Positions 1-12,056 are shown, numbered from the stretch's first letter. The stretch: 64,000 nt of DNA from Corylus avellana (GCF_901000735.1 NC_081542.1:32135871-32199870); one strand, 5' to 3'. A program made the numbers and translations. Notes: generated by a model from the letters alone, not told the origin.

Positions 1-3000
1 AGTCACTCAAAGTATTCTATAAGAGGTAGCAATAAATGGAACCCATGTATTCTTACAAGCCTGAAGCCTAAGCATGCTAGAATAGTCAGGACCCGATTTA
101 CAGAATTTCTCTGCACACTATATGATCTTTAAACAATGAAAAGCATTATCAGGTTTACCTTGCTTATAATACCATTATCAAGTATCCAATCTGTGGGAAT
201 GTGAAATTCTTTGCAATTACGCATCAACGAATCCCTCGTTCGGAGAAGGTTATAAACAATGCGCTCCATCCTAATAGTGTGAAATGTTAACAAGTTGGCA
301 TTTATAATATATTGGAATCCTAGGAAAAGAATGATTTCCGGAAAACCAATATAAATTCAGAGAAGAAAATATCAGATTCTTACTTCTCAGACAAGACAAC
401 CATTTTCTTTAGTGCAATGTCACAAGGCAGTCGGGGATCATCCTCATAAGACAACACTTCAGACTCCAATTTCTTAAGATCTCGATACCCAAATGCTGCT
501 TCTCGCAATGTGTCAGCTTTCTTTTCTGGCCAATCGAAGTGCTTTAGGACGGCCCTTTCGTCCACCTTCAAGAAGGAAGCAAACAGAGAATCCACATAAC
601 TGTTATCTACATTATAACATAAATAATATAACAACAATCTTGAACGATCCCAAGAAACTAAACCCAAAAATGTTAACTTCAAAAGTAAAATTCTCAACTC
701 AACTAAGCCTTAATCCCAACTAATTTGGGTTGGTTGGTTACATGATTCTTTTACACACGGGACATGATAAACGTTATCATGCTGGCTGTCAACCTCCTTT
801 ATTCTAGCTTGGGACTGACTATGCAGAAAAGACATGATGCCAACGGATGACAAGATTGTAGAGATTATTTCTAGTAATCAATATCAAAAGCTATTTAGTT
901 ATACAGATGTTGCCTAATGCATTGTCTTTGAATTTGTTTATCCTTCGCATACATATGCCTGTATAGTCACATCCCCATAGGCTTTTAAACCAAATAAACT
1001 AGAGAGAGAGCAGACGAAATTTTTTAAGACTTCCAGGAACAAAAATTATGAAATTAAAATAGTTATTATGGGAGTAACAGTGATCTACTTACAAGAAAGC
1101 AAAGTTCATCATCTAGCCACTTCACGAATGCCACAACATCTTCGATATTCTGATAAACTGCATGATTCACCTCACTTATCAATGAATTTACAAATTCCCC
1201 TTGAGTCTCAACATCTGCTTTTATCTACATTACAAAAGATAAATACACTTCAATAAGGATATGAACCAGGTTATGTACTAAACAAACAAATATTAAAGCT
1301 ATGAAACTGTACATATCATTTGTGCTTCATATAATAGGCAAGAAGATAGGAGAAGAAAATTTCACTTCTCAATTAGCAACTTCAATCATGCTACAAGATA
1401 AGTTTTTATCACTTCCCAGCAGTTAAGAAGGGAATCTTAATTTGAAAACAACTTTGGAGTTATTATCATTTATCAAATTAAACTCCTTCAATGGCTATAT
1501 AAATAAATATTCTAACTGAAGAAAGAATAAGAAAAGAGTGAACACTTACAGCAAGCAAATGTGAGGATCGGTTCTCAATTTCTCCAATCATGCTACTACG
1601 AACATTTGCGACATCTGGGGCATCACAGATTCCACCATTTGAAGAATCCTTTCTAGAATCTCTCTTCATGAGTGAATGGTAAAACTCGACTACTTGGGGG
1701 GCTCGCTTGACCACTCCTGTAGTACTCCTCACTGCAAACTTGGGAGGTGGTGGGGGAGGTGGAGGTGGTGGCGGAGGCAGTGGAATTAGAACAGAACCTT
1801 CTTCCTTAGGTCCACTAGAAATGGAACATGAAGGCCTTGGAGGAGGATTTGGGATACGCAAAGCCCTTTTCTCAACATCTAAAGAAGATGAAATTTTATT
1901 AGCTTCTTGGAAGTTTCTAAAAACTTGTGGTCTATGAACCATACCCAAATCATATTTTTGAGAGGCTAATGGCTCTACTTCCTTTTCCATATCTTTTATA
2001 CATACAAAACAATCAGACTGCCTTCTCGCACTTGGTATCAGCTCTTCTTCACAGCATTTGGATCCACTGATAGAGTGTCTTCTCCTAGGACTTCTGACTT
2101 CCTCCAAATCAACCCAGTTTTTATCTACAAGACCATCTGTGCATTCTACATTTGGCAACTCTTCATCACTAATCGGCCATTTCTTTAACTTCTTTATCAG
2201 GTTTGATCTCTTTGCACTACTACATTCTAAGTACTCATTGCTTAGACAAGACAACGAGCCAACGGATTCACCACTCCTCTCAATTGAATGGGGACTAGAC
2301 GACTTATCAGAACTCACTGTTGAGCATGAATTGCGCAACTCGGTTCTTAAACACGAATTCACCCACCTCAAGTAAGCAAGCTCCTCGACCTCATTCAATC
2401 TGCTTATCTGTAGTGCTTCAACTTGTTTGCACAAATCTTCATTTGTGTGTCTTAGCAAAGATGCTTCAGCTTTAATTTTTGCAACAATGTCGCTCTGATA
2501 ATTATCAAGAAGGCAGAGAGTACAGTTACAAAACAAAGCAAACCAGATTAACACAGTTAATGTTTAGACTGTGGGAGGAAAATAAATTAAGGCTTAGCCA
2601 GTCCAATGTATTCATCAAACTCACTACCTATTTATTCGCTGAAGAATTATTAGGAGCATAAAATAAAGAATAAGTCCGCCATTGAAACTACATAAGATAT
2701 TTTCTATCATTTGATGTTATCCATTTATGAAAAACGAACAAGTCATCTGAAGAAGGACAAATAGCACTGTACGCGTATAAACTAGGAGACGTAGCTAAGT
2801 TACACTAAAACAATTAGAAATTATTTCTCTCCGGGTCCTCAATCATCTAAACTAGGATAAATAGCAAAACTAAATCGATTAGAAGAAAAAAAAAAGGTTC
2901 TTTCTTTGTGTCAATGAAATAAAAATTCTAACATTTTCTCAGTAACCAAACAGACAAAGTAACTGACCACCAAATATATACATTACAAAGAACAGTTGCC

Positions 3001-3770
3001 GAGAATACCTCGGAAGCCTTAGCAACAGAAGCCAACTGAGACTCCATAGAAGCAAGTCTGCAAGCAAGGTTCCTCTTTTCAAGCTGTAGCTCCTTGTTCA
3101 GGCGCCTCAACTCCACAACCTCCATTTCATGGCCTTGCGACGACAATGCTATCGAACTCTCATTGTCTTCTCCCTTGGAAACCTCCGAAATCGAAGTTAG
3201 CGCTGAAATCTGCTCCAAAAGGCTCGTTTTCTCTGCTTCAAACAACCCCATTTTCCGAACAAGATCATCTAGTTCACTATTCTTCACTTCTAGTTCCCTT
3301 TCAAGGTCCAAAACTTTTGGATTTCTATTACATTCTGAAATCCCAGCTTGTAGCTTGAATTCTCTTTCCTTCGATTCTTGCAGCAGGCTTCTCAGATGAT
3401 CTAGCTCTATAAACAAATCGCGCGAAGACTGCCTCCGGTGCGTCTGGTACGCCTGCGGGTGGACTTGGCTGGGATTCGCCGAGCACGACAAGTCGCCGAT
3501 TAGCGACCGCTTGACGCGTGAGTGGGAAGGCACAAATGGGTTCTTCTGGTTCGCGCCGTCGGAGCCGGTAAGCGGCTGCTTCTTGGCTTGGACCGTCGCC
3601 TGCTGCGCCTGCGCTTTCTTGTCGCCTGAGAAGCCCTTCACAATCTGAGACCCCCACCGCAACCTTGAAGGGTTGCTATTGCCTTTGCTGTTTTGAGGCT
3701 TTGGTATCTGATTTTGATCGGCAAATTTCGGCGCTTTCGCCCGATTCACTGATGGGTTTGATTCTCTCAT
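1..3770 (-). CDS. CHUP1-family protein (IPGA1-like), copy A, first five exons, 3' end cut by window edge
   Basis: Minus-strand exons are 3770-3009, 2494-1550, 1224-1093, 565-384 and 270-159. All have GT donors and AG acceptors, and phases join cleanly. The start is the ATG at 3770; the frame stays open upstream only from a TTG, which I reject. Exon 1 gives a basic, Ser/Pro-rich N-terminus and coiled-coil heptads (about residues 140-254). Exon 2 has a run of 12 prolines. Exons 3-5 begin the conserved CHUP1 C-terminal domain (WLDDEL, VDERAVLKHFDWPE, LLRTRD). In this family the coiled coil and proline-rich part link to membrane or cytoskeleton: CHUP1 positions chloroplasts on actin, and IPGA1 acts with microtubules in petal cell shape. 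The last two exons lie left of the window. Coding sequence matches the complete copy at 26723-31905. Confidence 0.88.
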
Positions 3771-4624
3771 TGTTGAAAGCAAACAAAAATCGTAGCTTTT
3801 CGGAATCGGAACACCTAACAGAAAACTGTTTGTGCAATCCGAAAAACTATCCAACAGAAACCATCAGATTTTTATTCCCCCAGATGCAAATACAGACAAA
3901 TAAGTAAACATTCACACATTCAGTAATGAAGGGTTCTTTCAGAAAAAGCCCTTTTCGTTGTTTGATCTCTTCTACACTATTTAAGCATTTGAGGAAAAGG
4001 GTGTTGCCTGTTGGCTAAAAAGTGCGCTTTCCATAATTAAAGAAGAAAATGGCTTAAAACAGGGGATTTTGTGGAGGGTGGGGGGTTTTGAAGTGGGGGA
4101 GGTGGAGCTGGTGATTTTTCTTTGAATGGGAAAGTGTGATGACGGCTCCAATTCCAAGATCATAGTGCATTTGACGAGAGAAATGGCAGCTTTAGCTTTA
4201 TTGCAAAACATTTTGAATTTTTGAAATTTGAATGTGGCCTTTGCCACTGGAAGAGACAACGGTCGTATTGTGTGCCTGGCCCCACAACGCACGTTTGGGG
4301 AATATGGTCCCAGATGAAGGCCATTTTCGTCAAATGAGTAGTAAATCGTCTCGCAAATATATGAGAAAATGCAACTTCCCTCGCTGACTTTTTGTCTCTT
4401 TCGCTTTCGCACCCTCATAAATGACATAGAGAGACGAAATTGCCCTTCCATTTGTTGGAAGACAAATTTCAGTCCCATCGCCATCGGGTACCCGGGCAAA
4501 AGGCACATAACCGTCCCTGGCCAAATGACATTTCTGCGGAGAACGGGAAAATTAATAAGTTTATAACAAATCTCAGTCAAAACTAATAAAACGAATGGTT
4601 CAATTCCATATCCATTCTTAGGGG
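3771..4624. promoter_or_regulatory. 5' flank of the CHUP1-like gene, copy A
   Basis: This unannotated stretch lies just upstream of the minus-strand start and should hold its 5' UTR and promoter. A TATA-like CTTAAATAG on the minus strand sits near 3975-3983, about 210 bases from the ATG. It is not distinctive. A 221-codon frame at 3981-4646 has no recognisable domain and is probably chance. The same stretch at 31906-32760 is essentially identical. Confidence 0.35.
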
Positions 4625-5385
4625 TGGGTATGTTCGAAAAAGTCATTATCTGTCGGTTAACTGCATTTATTGGTTAAATCGGTTAATTCACCTATAGCAT
4701 TTTGATAAGAAAATATTTTAAAATTTTCGGTTAATTTCAGTCGATTTATCAGTTAACCGTGTGCCTTTTTAATTAGGTTAATGCTATTTTTAAATGAGCT
4801 AGAAATTGGTTGTTTTTGGGGGCTCACATTTTGTTTTTTTGGGCTAAAAAGTCTAAAATAACTTATTGAATACGTTTTTTTGGGCTAAGATCATTCTTGG
4901 GGCCTAAATTAAATAACAAATTTTATGTACAGGCTTGGAGCTTTAACGAAGGTAAAGAGCTTTAACAAGTGTAAAGTTCTTTATGTTCTCATGGTTTTAA
5001 ATTAGTATGCAGTTCACAAATTGGTTACAAGCTTTAATGAATGCTAACTATGTATTTTCACATATATTTTCAGAAAGAACTTCGAATAATAGATAAACAA
5101 TTTGAAACTTTTGGTTTAATGGAAAATTACAGGATATAAAATTGATTATCTACATAGAACCTACAAAAATATGGGTAGATTCAGACAATCCCAAACCTAC
5201 CAGTTCGGTTTGGTTAATCGATAAAAATAATTTTATACCAATTAACCGAACCGAACCGACGTCGGTATAAAAAATTCATATTGATTTTTGAACCACAAAA
5301 ATCGGTTGACAGTTAATTTCGGTTCAGCCGTCGTCGGTAGGTGGTCGGTAATCGGTAATCGGTAAGCGGTTAATTTGCGGACCAT
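4625..5385. mobile_element. Non-autonomous repeat rich in CGGTTAA motifs (hAT-like), copy A
   Basis: Both ends carry many copies of CGGTTAA/TTAACCG and CGGTAATCGG. The left block is at 4650-4765 and the inverted right block at 5195-5375, with an AT-rich middle. Subterminal motif clusters of this kind are common in plant hAT-type non-autonomous elements. I could not define termini or a target-site duplication, so the superfamily is a guess. Related copies are at 32760-33510 and, right part only, 38384-38600. Confidence 0.4.
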
Positions 5386-5851
5386 GCTCGTGGCCAACCT
5401 GAAAAAAGGGCAAATTGTGCAGACTGATTAAGTTCAGAGGCAACACAGAGAGCTTGAACCAGAACATAGATTAACCAAATTCCCCAGGTCTTTGGGCAAA
5501 CTAGAAAGCCAAGGGCATCCCAAGAGTTTCAATGTGTTTTACAATACGATGAGTGACACATAGGATTGACTAAATTGTGTGTGTCTAATGATTTGTCACT
5601 TGGCAAAACGGTGTGTTTTAGAATAGATTGATGGATGCTACGGAATTGGAGAAAAATGTATCGAAAGGGTTTAAGACGCCTATTCGATAAACTTAAGGAG
5701 TTAAAAAGTGAACAAAATTAAAAAATAAAAATAAAGTTGAGGGTTTTATTAGTTTTTACAAGTTGACTCATGAATTTATTATAGATTTACCTTTTTTTTA
5801 GTGAGTTATTTTATCTTCCTTTTTCTAATGTTTAGATAAAAAAAAAAAAAA

Positions 5852-5935
5852 GGTAGCTCAATCGGCTGGGATCACGCCTAATGAAGCGGAGATCACTAAT
5901 TAGAATCTCCCTCCCCCCTTCTTGTGCGGACATGT
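5852..5935 (+). mobile_element. tRNA-derived SINE head, copy A
   Basis: The segment starts with a pol III A-box-like GGTAGCTCAATCGGCTGGG. The B-box position, 45 bases on, is degenerate here (TAATTAGAATCTCC). The allelic copy at 33956-34040 has AGTTCGAATCC, a good B box. It ends near GGACATG and runs into an A-rich tract. It does not fold as a complete tRNA, having no anticodon arm or acceptor pairing, so I call it a SINE remnant rather than a tRNA gene. Confidence 0.55.
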
Positions 5936-6293
5936 AAAAAAAAGAGAAATGGAAAATTTCACTTAACAATTACCTCTTTAAGTCTAAAAATTCTCAATTT
6001 AATATATCAAACTTTTAATTTTTTGCAATATTACCCCTCTATTAGGCTTTTCTTTTGAATTCTGTCAAAATTTCCCAATACTTTCCTTTTTTCTTTTTTC
6101 TTTTTTTTTTCTACTATAAAACAATAAAATAAAAAATTGAAAAGATTTAGGTGTGAGTATTTTTACAAATTTTGTTAAATCCTGACAAACGCTAAAATGT
6201 TTGCATTTTTTTAAAAAAATATAAAATAGACTCCAAATACACCTAGGGGGAGGTGAATAGGTGTTTATCACAAAATTTGCATAATTAAAAATA

Positions 6294-6683
6294 GGGGAAA
6301 CTTCACTGAAAACCCCTGAACTTCCACCCGATTTGATAAAACCCCCATAAACTTCAAAATCTCTCAATTTAGTCCCATGAACTTTCAATTGCTCTCAGTT
6401 TGGACCCCTTCGTCAGATTTTAAACGTTACATGACATTTATACCCCTGACTTTTGTATAAAATTCCAACTTCCAAAACGTTTTTTTTATTATTATTATTA
6501 TTTTAAAAAAAAAACAAAAATCATGAATATTTTGGTCTTTTTTGTATTTTTAATGGCTAAAATTGACGGAAGGGTCCAAATTGAAAGTAATTAAAAGTTT
6601 AGAAAACTAAATTGAGAGATTTTGAAGTTTAGGGGGTATTTCAAAACGGGTGGAAGTTCGGAGGTCTTCAATGAAGTTTCTCC
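6294..6683. mobile_element. Palindromic MITE, Mutator-like, 9 bp TSD, copy A
   Basis: The element runs from GGGGAAACTTCA to its inverted counterpart TGAAGTTTCTCC and is an imperfect palindrome over about 150 bases at each end. It is flanked by the 9 bp direct repeat TTAAAAATA at 6285-6293 and 6684-6692. A 9 bp duplication and long terminal inverted repeats point to the Mutator superfamily. It has no coding capacity. Copies at the same relative site are at 34404-34786 and 39508-39897. Confidence 0.75.
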
Positions 6684-6699
6684 TTAAAAATATGAAGCA

Positions 6700-7516
6700 T
6701 GCAATCATTCACTAAATATAATAGAAAGCAGTAAATCAATCAGACACAAATATTTGGTGATAAAAAGGAAACATTTTATAAATCTCTCTAAAAGTAAAAC
6801 CTCTCCGGAAGAGCCAAACACAAGAAATCACTAAAAGAAAATCCAGATTACAGACACAAAGACACTTACAACCCTCTGTAAGATCAACAAGGTTCTTGCT
6901 TGTCCTTTAGCTCGACAATCTTCTTGAAGTGATTCTCCTTTATCAGATCCTCTGATAGACTTCTTATTTTTTTATGAACAAATTGGCTTTTCAAACACAG
7001 CAACACTTTAAGAGAAAATAGTTCTAAAGCTTTGAATACTGATAATTCTCTCTTAGCACAATATGAAATTTTGTCTCTCTGTTGCTCTAAAGAGTCCTAT
7101 ATATTAAGCAACTACGAATTAGATTTCCTTGCTGAAGTAGAAAACCTCATAATGAAAAATCTATAGTAGTGTTAGGATGGCTAACGGTTTCGTTCGAACA
7201 GAACTAAGGTTTTATAGAAGTCTAAGCTGAAGATGGAAAACCCCCTAATGCGGCAACAACATGCTTCCATTCGGACGGAGGTGACTTCCGTTCTGACGTG
7301 GCTTCACTCGTTCGAATGGGCTTGTGAACATGCAGCAAACAAAGCTCTCAGTTTTTACTATGTAACTCATCACATTCAGACGGACAGCGAACATGCAGCC
7401 AACGGAGCTCTCGGGTTTACTAACGTAATGCAGACGTTCGGACACAAGTGAATGCTCTTGCAAACGAAGCTTTAACCAAGAAAAAATTACAGTTTCGGAC
7501 ACCAAATTAGTCAACC
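6700..7516. repeat. LTR-retroelement-like remnant, copy A
   Basis: This AT-rich block holds no open gene. Its left part (6720-6880) resembles 24040-24200 elsewhere in the window, so it is dispersed. The right part has repeated TTCGGACGG/TTCGAACG words and a GACGTGGCTTC block, which also occur near 61670-61760. The composition recalls an LTR or solo LTR, but I found no TG...CA ends or primer-binding site. The 72-codon frame at 7233-7451 is not a believable protein. Confidence 0.35.
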
Positions 7517-7525
7517 TAAAAACTA

Positions 7526-7947
7526 TGAAAAATTACAGTTTACCCCATAAAGTTGATAGCGTTTTTCAATTTGAACACCAAAGTTTCAATTTTTGCAATC
7601 CACCCCCACAAAGTTCCAATTTTTTTTCAATTCGACCAATATTATCCCAAAATTCTCATATTGCCCCTAATTTTTATTTTTATAATTTTTATTTTTTTAA
7701 AAAAAAAAACAAATTTGAGGATGCAAAAATGGTTAGATGGTCAAGCCACCCTGATTTTTTTTTTTAAAAAAAAAATTTATAAAAAAATAAAAAAATAAAA
7801 ATTAGGGGTAATATGGGAAGTTTTAGATACAATTGGTCAAATTGCAAAAAATTGGAACTTTGGGGGGGGTGGATTGCAAAAATTGAAACTTTAGTGTTCG
7901 AATTGAAAAACACTGTCAACTTTGAGGGAGTAAACTGTAATTTTTCC
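7526..7947. mobile_element. Palindromic MITE with AATTACAGTTTACCCC ends, Mutator-like, copy A
   Basis: About 150 bases at each end are inverted copies (AAAAATTACAGTTTACCCC inward, then a CAATCCACCCCC block), around an AT-rich core. The 9 bp direct repeat TAAAAACTA flanks it at 7517-7525 and 7948-7956. Its terminal sequence is shared with the larger element at 35080-36121, so the two belong to one family. Equivalent copies sit at 36682-37095 and 40740-41161. Confidence 0.75.
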
Positions 7948-8004
7948 TAAAAACTAATAGAAATAAAAATAAAAGTAGAAGAGAAAGATTATTTATCAAA
8001 TACT

Positions 8005-9163
8005 TTTTTTTTTTTTGATAAGTAAAAAGATGAATTAAAGAGCGCAGAGGGGCGCAACCCTAGTACACAGGGAGTATACAAGAGAGCGACTAAGAGGAAG
8101 AAAAAGAGGAAGAAAACATAAAAAGAAAGTCAGGGAAGCTAATCACTATAGGCGCTAGCCATCCAGCAGTCCAAGTGAAAAGAGTGTACAAGAAAAAGTG
8201 TACAATGTCCTCTATATTCCTAGATGAGTCCTCGAAACATCTAGCATTTCTCTCACTCCAGATGCACCACATGAGGCAAAGAGGAACCATCTTCCACACC
8301 ACAGCACTGCGAGACTTGCCACCCATCCACCAAGAAGCATACAACTCCCTAACACAACCAGGCATCACCCAACACAAACCAAACCGAGAGAACACGGCAT
8401 TCCACAAGATACGCGCAACCCCACAATGAAGAAAGAGATGATCAACTGACTCCCCATCCGATTCACACATGCAACAACGATTTACCACTACAATACCTCT
8501 CTTCCGAACATTATCCAATGTTAGAGTCTTCCCAAGCACGGCCGTCCAAACAAAGAAAGCCACTCTTGAAGGAACCTTAGTGCGCCAAATACTTTTCCAA
8601 GGGAAAGGGATGGGATTTGTAGAAGCAAGGATCTTGTAATAAGATCTTACCTCAAAAGTTCCTTTACGAGAAGAGATCCACCACATCCTATCCTCCCCTA
8701 CTCCACTCCTCGAATGCGCATACAAGAGCGTGTAGAAAGAGGCCAAGACCTCCACTTCCCAATCATGAACCCTGCGAATGAAGGACACGTTCCACTGCAC
8801 AGAGCCATTTAGACACTCCCTGTTATCCGCAATAGAAGCATCCTTATTGGTGGCAATATTGAAGAGTCCAGGAAAAGCATCCTTGAGAGACATGGCACCA
8901 CACCAGATATCCTCCCAAAACCTGATGTTGGACCCAAGACCAGGGACAAATCTGAAGTGACCTCGAAGTGACCTCCACCCCCTGCATATATGCTTCCATA
9001 GCCCCACCCCATGTGGACCACTAGGATCCCTAGAACGCCAACCGCCCCAAACCGCACCATGCTTAGCCACCAAGATCTTCCTCCACCAAGCCTCTTTCTC
9101 ATAAGCAAATCTCCACAACCATTTCCCCAACAAAGCTTGATTCATCACACGCAAATTTCGGAT
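8005..9163 (-). mobile_element. LINE (L1-type), 3' part, cut by the assembly gap
   Basis: A poly-T tract at 8005 (the poly-A tail on the minus strand) follows ATTTATCAAATACT at 7991-8004, which is one arm of the target-site duplication seen complete at 41205-47139. A minus-strand frame at 8090-9154 is the C-terminal 350 or so residues of ORF2: end of the reverse transcriptase, then the zf-RVT-type zinc-binding region (CCMCESDGESVDHLFLHC). The contig stops at 9163 mid-ORF. It matches 41219-42377 with one base difference noticed (near 9103). Confidence 0.92.
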
Positions 9164-9263
9164 NNNNNNNNNNNNNNNNNNNNNNNNNNNNNNNNNNNNN
9201 NNNNNNNNNNNNNNNNNNNNNNNNNNNNNNNNNNNNNNNNNNNNNNNNNNNNNNNNNNNNNNN
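9164..9263. other. Assembly gap (100 N)
   Basis: There are exactly 100 unknown bases, a conventional placeholder for unknown size. The left flank is LINE ORF2 and the right flank is unrelated AT-rich DNA. The sequence that truly follows 9163 is probably that from 42378. Confidence 0.99.
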
Positions 9264-9647
9264 ATATTTTAATCAGGTCAAACGATGCGTTTTGAGTGGC
9301 CCTAATGACTGTTAAAAAATTTTGACGGCATGGATTTTATTGTCATTTCAATTGACCCAGGAAGTAAATTTTCGAAAAAAAAAAACTTAAGGAATTTTAA
9401 CATTTGGAAGGTTGACTCAGGGACTTATTATACATTTTCCCAAAAAACTTCTATTTTTTATTATGACATAAGTCATTCCGATGGAAGAGAGCAATTTGAA
9501 CTAGTGATTTTTGCTCCATGAGGCTTAGTCTCCAGCCTATTAAATTACTCATTGGAGACTAAAAGTTGATTTATTTTAAATGTGGATGAGAGAATGATAA
9601 AGAAAAGACAAATAACAATTATCATTTTGTTTTAACAAAAAGAATGG
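9264..9647. other. AT-rich non-coding stretch
   Basis: I see no gene here. The sequence is low in complexity, with A-rich runs near 9377. Phrases such as GACTCAGGGACTTATTATACATTTTCCC resemble ends of the palindromic MITE families in this window, but no partner end is visible because the contig starts at 9264. Confidence 0.4.
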
Positions 9648-10070
9648 GTTAATTTCCTTTTTAATACTTAGGTTTGCACCTTTTTTTTTTCTCACCTCGG
9701 GTTCAAATCCTAACACAAATGGTAGCTAACTTACGGGAAAAGACCAACTTAGTACCTCCATCACATTCTATTACACTCTGTCACACATGTCATCACATAC
9801 AAATGCCTAGTGTCCTAAAAAAATAAAAATAACTAAAAAAAAAAATTAGGGTTTAGTTTTTTAATTGTTTTTTTAATTAATTATTTTCACTTTTTTAGGA
9901 CACATGGCATTTGTATGTGACGGCATATGGCAAACTAACGGAACTTAACAGAGGTAGTAAGTTGGTCTTTTCCTGTAAGTCATGCACGTACCATTTGTGA
10001 TAACATTTGAACCCCAGCTAAAAATAAATAAAAATATGCAAATCTAGGTATTAAAAAGGTAATTAACCCT
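9648..10070. mobile_element. Palindromic MITE
   Basis: The left end GGGTTAATTTCCTTTTTAAT is mirrored by ATTAAAAAGGTAATTAACCC at the right end. A second inner inverted pair is seen (GGAAAAGACCAACTTAGTACCTCC at left; GGTAGTAAGTTGGTCTTTTCC at right), followed by the mirrored GGCATTTGTATGTGA blocks. The two arms meet at a T/A-rich centre near 9850. No clear target duplication was found. Confidence 0.6.
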
Positions 10071-10478
10071 AAAAAAAAAAATGTTATCGTTCTTCCTGGT
10101 ATTCTCATTATCCTACGTGGACGTGGATATTTTTTTTCTAAAAAAGAATATGAAAGACTAGTTGGATAAGATTTTTTTTTTTTTGCAGAAACAGTAGCAT
10201 TCTTCTTTAATAAAAACAGAAATATGATATTTCATATTTTATTGTCATTTTCTCATCGTTCTAGTTCTCCGTTAATTTGGCATTGTTAATCTACCTTTAA
10301 ATTAATTTTATTTTAAAAAATAAATAAAATTCAATAATATATTGAAAATGTAACGTTAATGAAAGAACCACAAGAGAATTCGAGATAACGAGATCTATGT
10401 GTAAGAGTTTGATGGTGCTGGCCATGTACATGTGTGTAGAGCGTACACCCATGCAAACGTTTAATTGAATAAGAAAGT

Positions 10479-10519
<41 letters not shown>

Positions 10520-10639
10520 GAATTTTTTTCAAAAAAATGATGATACAAGAAAGATGCTGTAGGTGAGTTTTTGTGATTTTTTTTTAAATTATCCCAATAT
10601 ATTAGAAAGGGAAGCAGCTTTAGAGTAGCTGCTAAGAAT
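10071..10639. other. AT-rich non-coding stretch
   Basis: No gene is visible. It holds T-rich tracts and the CA/TA microsatellite at 10478-10519. Confidence 0.4.
10478..10519. repeat. Compound (CA)n(TA)n microsatellite
   Basis: About ten CA units are followed directly by about ten TA units. The 83-codon frame crossing it is an artefact of the repeat. Confidence 0.95.
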
Positions 10640-10895
10640 GCTCTAAGGCTATGTTTGGAAAGGGCTCAAAAAAATGGATTCTACTATTCCTCTCAAAATC
10701 AATCTTAACATTCTTACTTTATTTATCACATCAATCATTTTTTATTACTATTTAAATAAAAAAATTACTACAAAGTAAATTTTTTTTTTCCATTTTTTTA
10801 TACATAATACTTTTATTTATTTTACTCCTATCAATCAAATCTACCACGGTTTTGGTCCGCGTCATTTCTTTTCCCAAAAACAAAGCCTAAAGGAT
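10640..10895. mobile_element. hAT-like MITE remnant
   Basis: The left end GGCTATGTTTGGAAAGGGCT is roughly mirrored by CCCAAAAACAAAGCC at the right. The interior (ATCACATCAATCATTTTTTATTACTATT, ACTACAAAG) is shared with 16225-16497, which shows a dispersed family. Termini of the GTTTGG...CAAAC type are common in plant hAT MITEs. The target duplication was not resolved. Confidence 0.5.
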
Positions 10896-11039
10896 TGTAA
10901 ATGTCATACCCATCAACAGTTTATGTTTTGTTTCAATATTTATTGGTAAAAGTGATTTAGTAAAGAAGCGACATGGTTTGTGTTGTACACCTACGTGACT
11001 ACAAGAAATCATAATATGTTTGCGTAAATAATTTAAAGA

Positions 11040-11560
11040 GGAGAAATGTTACTTTTGGGCGTTTTTTCAATCTTAGAAGAATATCATTTAATAAAAAAAA
11101 AAATTGTGTAATAAATTTGTTTGAAGGTAAATTTTGTTTTTAAGAGTAGTGACATTTTTATTTTGTAATTTTACTTTAAATCTTTGAATTATTATACGAT
11201 TTGAAAAACTTTTCAAATTTCAAAAGCTCTCTAAACTTTCAATTATAATCAATTTAAACCCTTCTATTAGATTTTAAACATTAAAAAGTAAAACAATGAC
11301 ATTCATACTCCTAACTTTTTTATAAAACTTCAAATTTAGCCTTTATTTCAAATTAAAAAATAAATAAATAAAAAAAAAAAATTTTAAAAAAAAGAGTCAA
11401 GAATATTTTAGCATTTTTAAGAGTAAATTAAGAATGAAAGTTAACTGCTAAATATCACAAAAAAATTTAAATTAACTGTAATTAAAAGTTCATAAATTTG
11501 AATTAAAAAAATTTACAGTTTGAAGAGGTTACTCAAATAGCGTATAATTCCAAGTCTAAA
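11040..11560. repeat. Degenerate palindromic MITE-like sequence
   Basis: The arms at about 11190-11290 (CTCTCTAAACTTTCAATTATAATC) and 11460-11530 (AACTGTAATTAAAAGTTCATAAA) are weakly inverted copies. They resemble the inner parts of the MITE at 6294-6683. This is an old, decayed member or relative. Confidence 0.35.
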
Positions 11561-12056
11561 GTCAAACTATTCCTTATTTTTTTAATTTCTTTAATCCCAG
11601 GTAGATATTTTCACTCGTGTTGTCACACGTGTCATCAAAGCTGGGAGAGAATTTTTTTTAAAATTAATTAATTAAATTGAAATAAAGGACAGTACCCGAT
11701 TTTATTTATTTTCCCTAAAGATGATTTCGACCCCACGCAAAACAAAGGCATGCTGTTGGGCATCATCTTTGTGCTCAGCTAATTCTGGTTAAAATGATTT
11801 GATGTGACCATTCAAGCCCCTCCATGCCAAACCAAACATCCCCGCCCCCACCCCCCACTCTTCTCCACCATATTTCTTTCCTTTTTCTTTTCTGTGGTGG
11901 GAATATCTTCCCATTTCCAGAGCTTCTTGATTCTTCCACGGAGGAAATCTATCGAAAATAATAAATAGCATAATAAAAAGATAAAATTAATTCATGCCCA
12001 CGCACATTACACTAATTAATTAAAACCCCACCCCCCCCACGACATCCTTTCACATA
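11561..12056. other. 3' flank of the LSH gene
   Basis: This holds the likely 3' UTR and downstream DNA of the minus-strand gene ending at 12057. A C-run near 12029-12038 and AT-rich blocks are present. I see no further gene; the 60-codon frame at 11789-11971 has no recognisable feature. Confidence 0.4.

Larger units (their letters stand above)
1..9163. other. Contig C1: haplotype-X copy of the CHUP1-like locus and flank
   Basis: Positions 1-1328 match 28036-29348, and from about 1329 to 8004 they match 29449 to 37152, with only scattered SNPs and small indels. Positions 5170-9163 match 38384-42377 with one mismatch noticed. The contig ends in a 100 N gap in the middle of a LINE whose remainder is found from 42378 onward. 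I read it as the same haplotype as the contig starting at 38384 and as the allele of 28036-38283. A real segmental duplication is the alternative. Confidence 0.8.

Noticed and set aside
1707..1937. Glycine-rich plus-strand frame (also 29841-30071)
   Set aside because: It is the complement of the poly-proline codons of the CHUP1-like exon 2.
3771..3854. 28-residue upstream extension of the CHUP1-like protein
   Set aside because: The extended frame begins at TTG, not ATG. The first ATG is at 3770 (31905 in copy B).
3981..4646. 221-residue frame upstream of the CHUP1-like gene (also 32116-32781)
   Set aside because: It runs through the promoter and the edge of a repeat, has no domain and no coding-like composition, and overlaps other open frames.
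5852..5935. tRNA gene
   Set aside because: It has A- and B-box-like motifs but no acceptor or anticodon stem pairing, plus a poly-A-like tail. Three copies sit in repeat DNA, so it is a SINE head.
7233..7451. 72-residue frame present three times (7233, 36389, 40447)
   Set aside because: The copies are explained by the locus duplication. The frame lies in an LTR-like repeat and is repetitive at DNA level.
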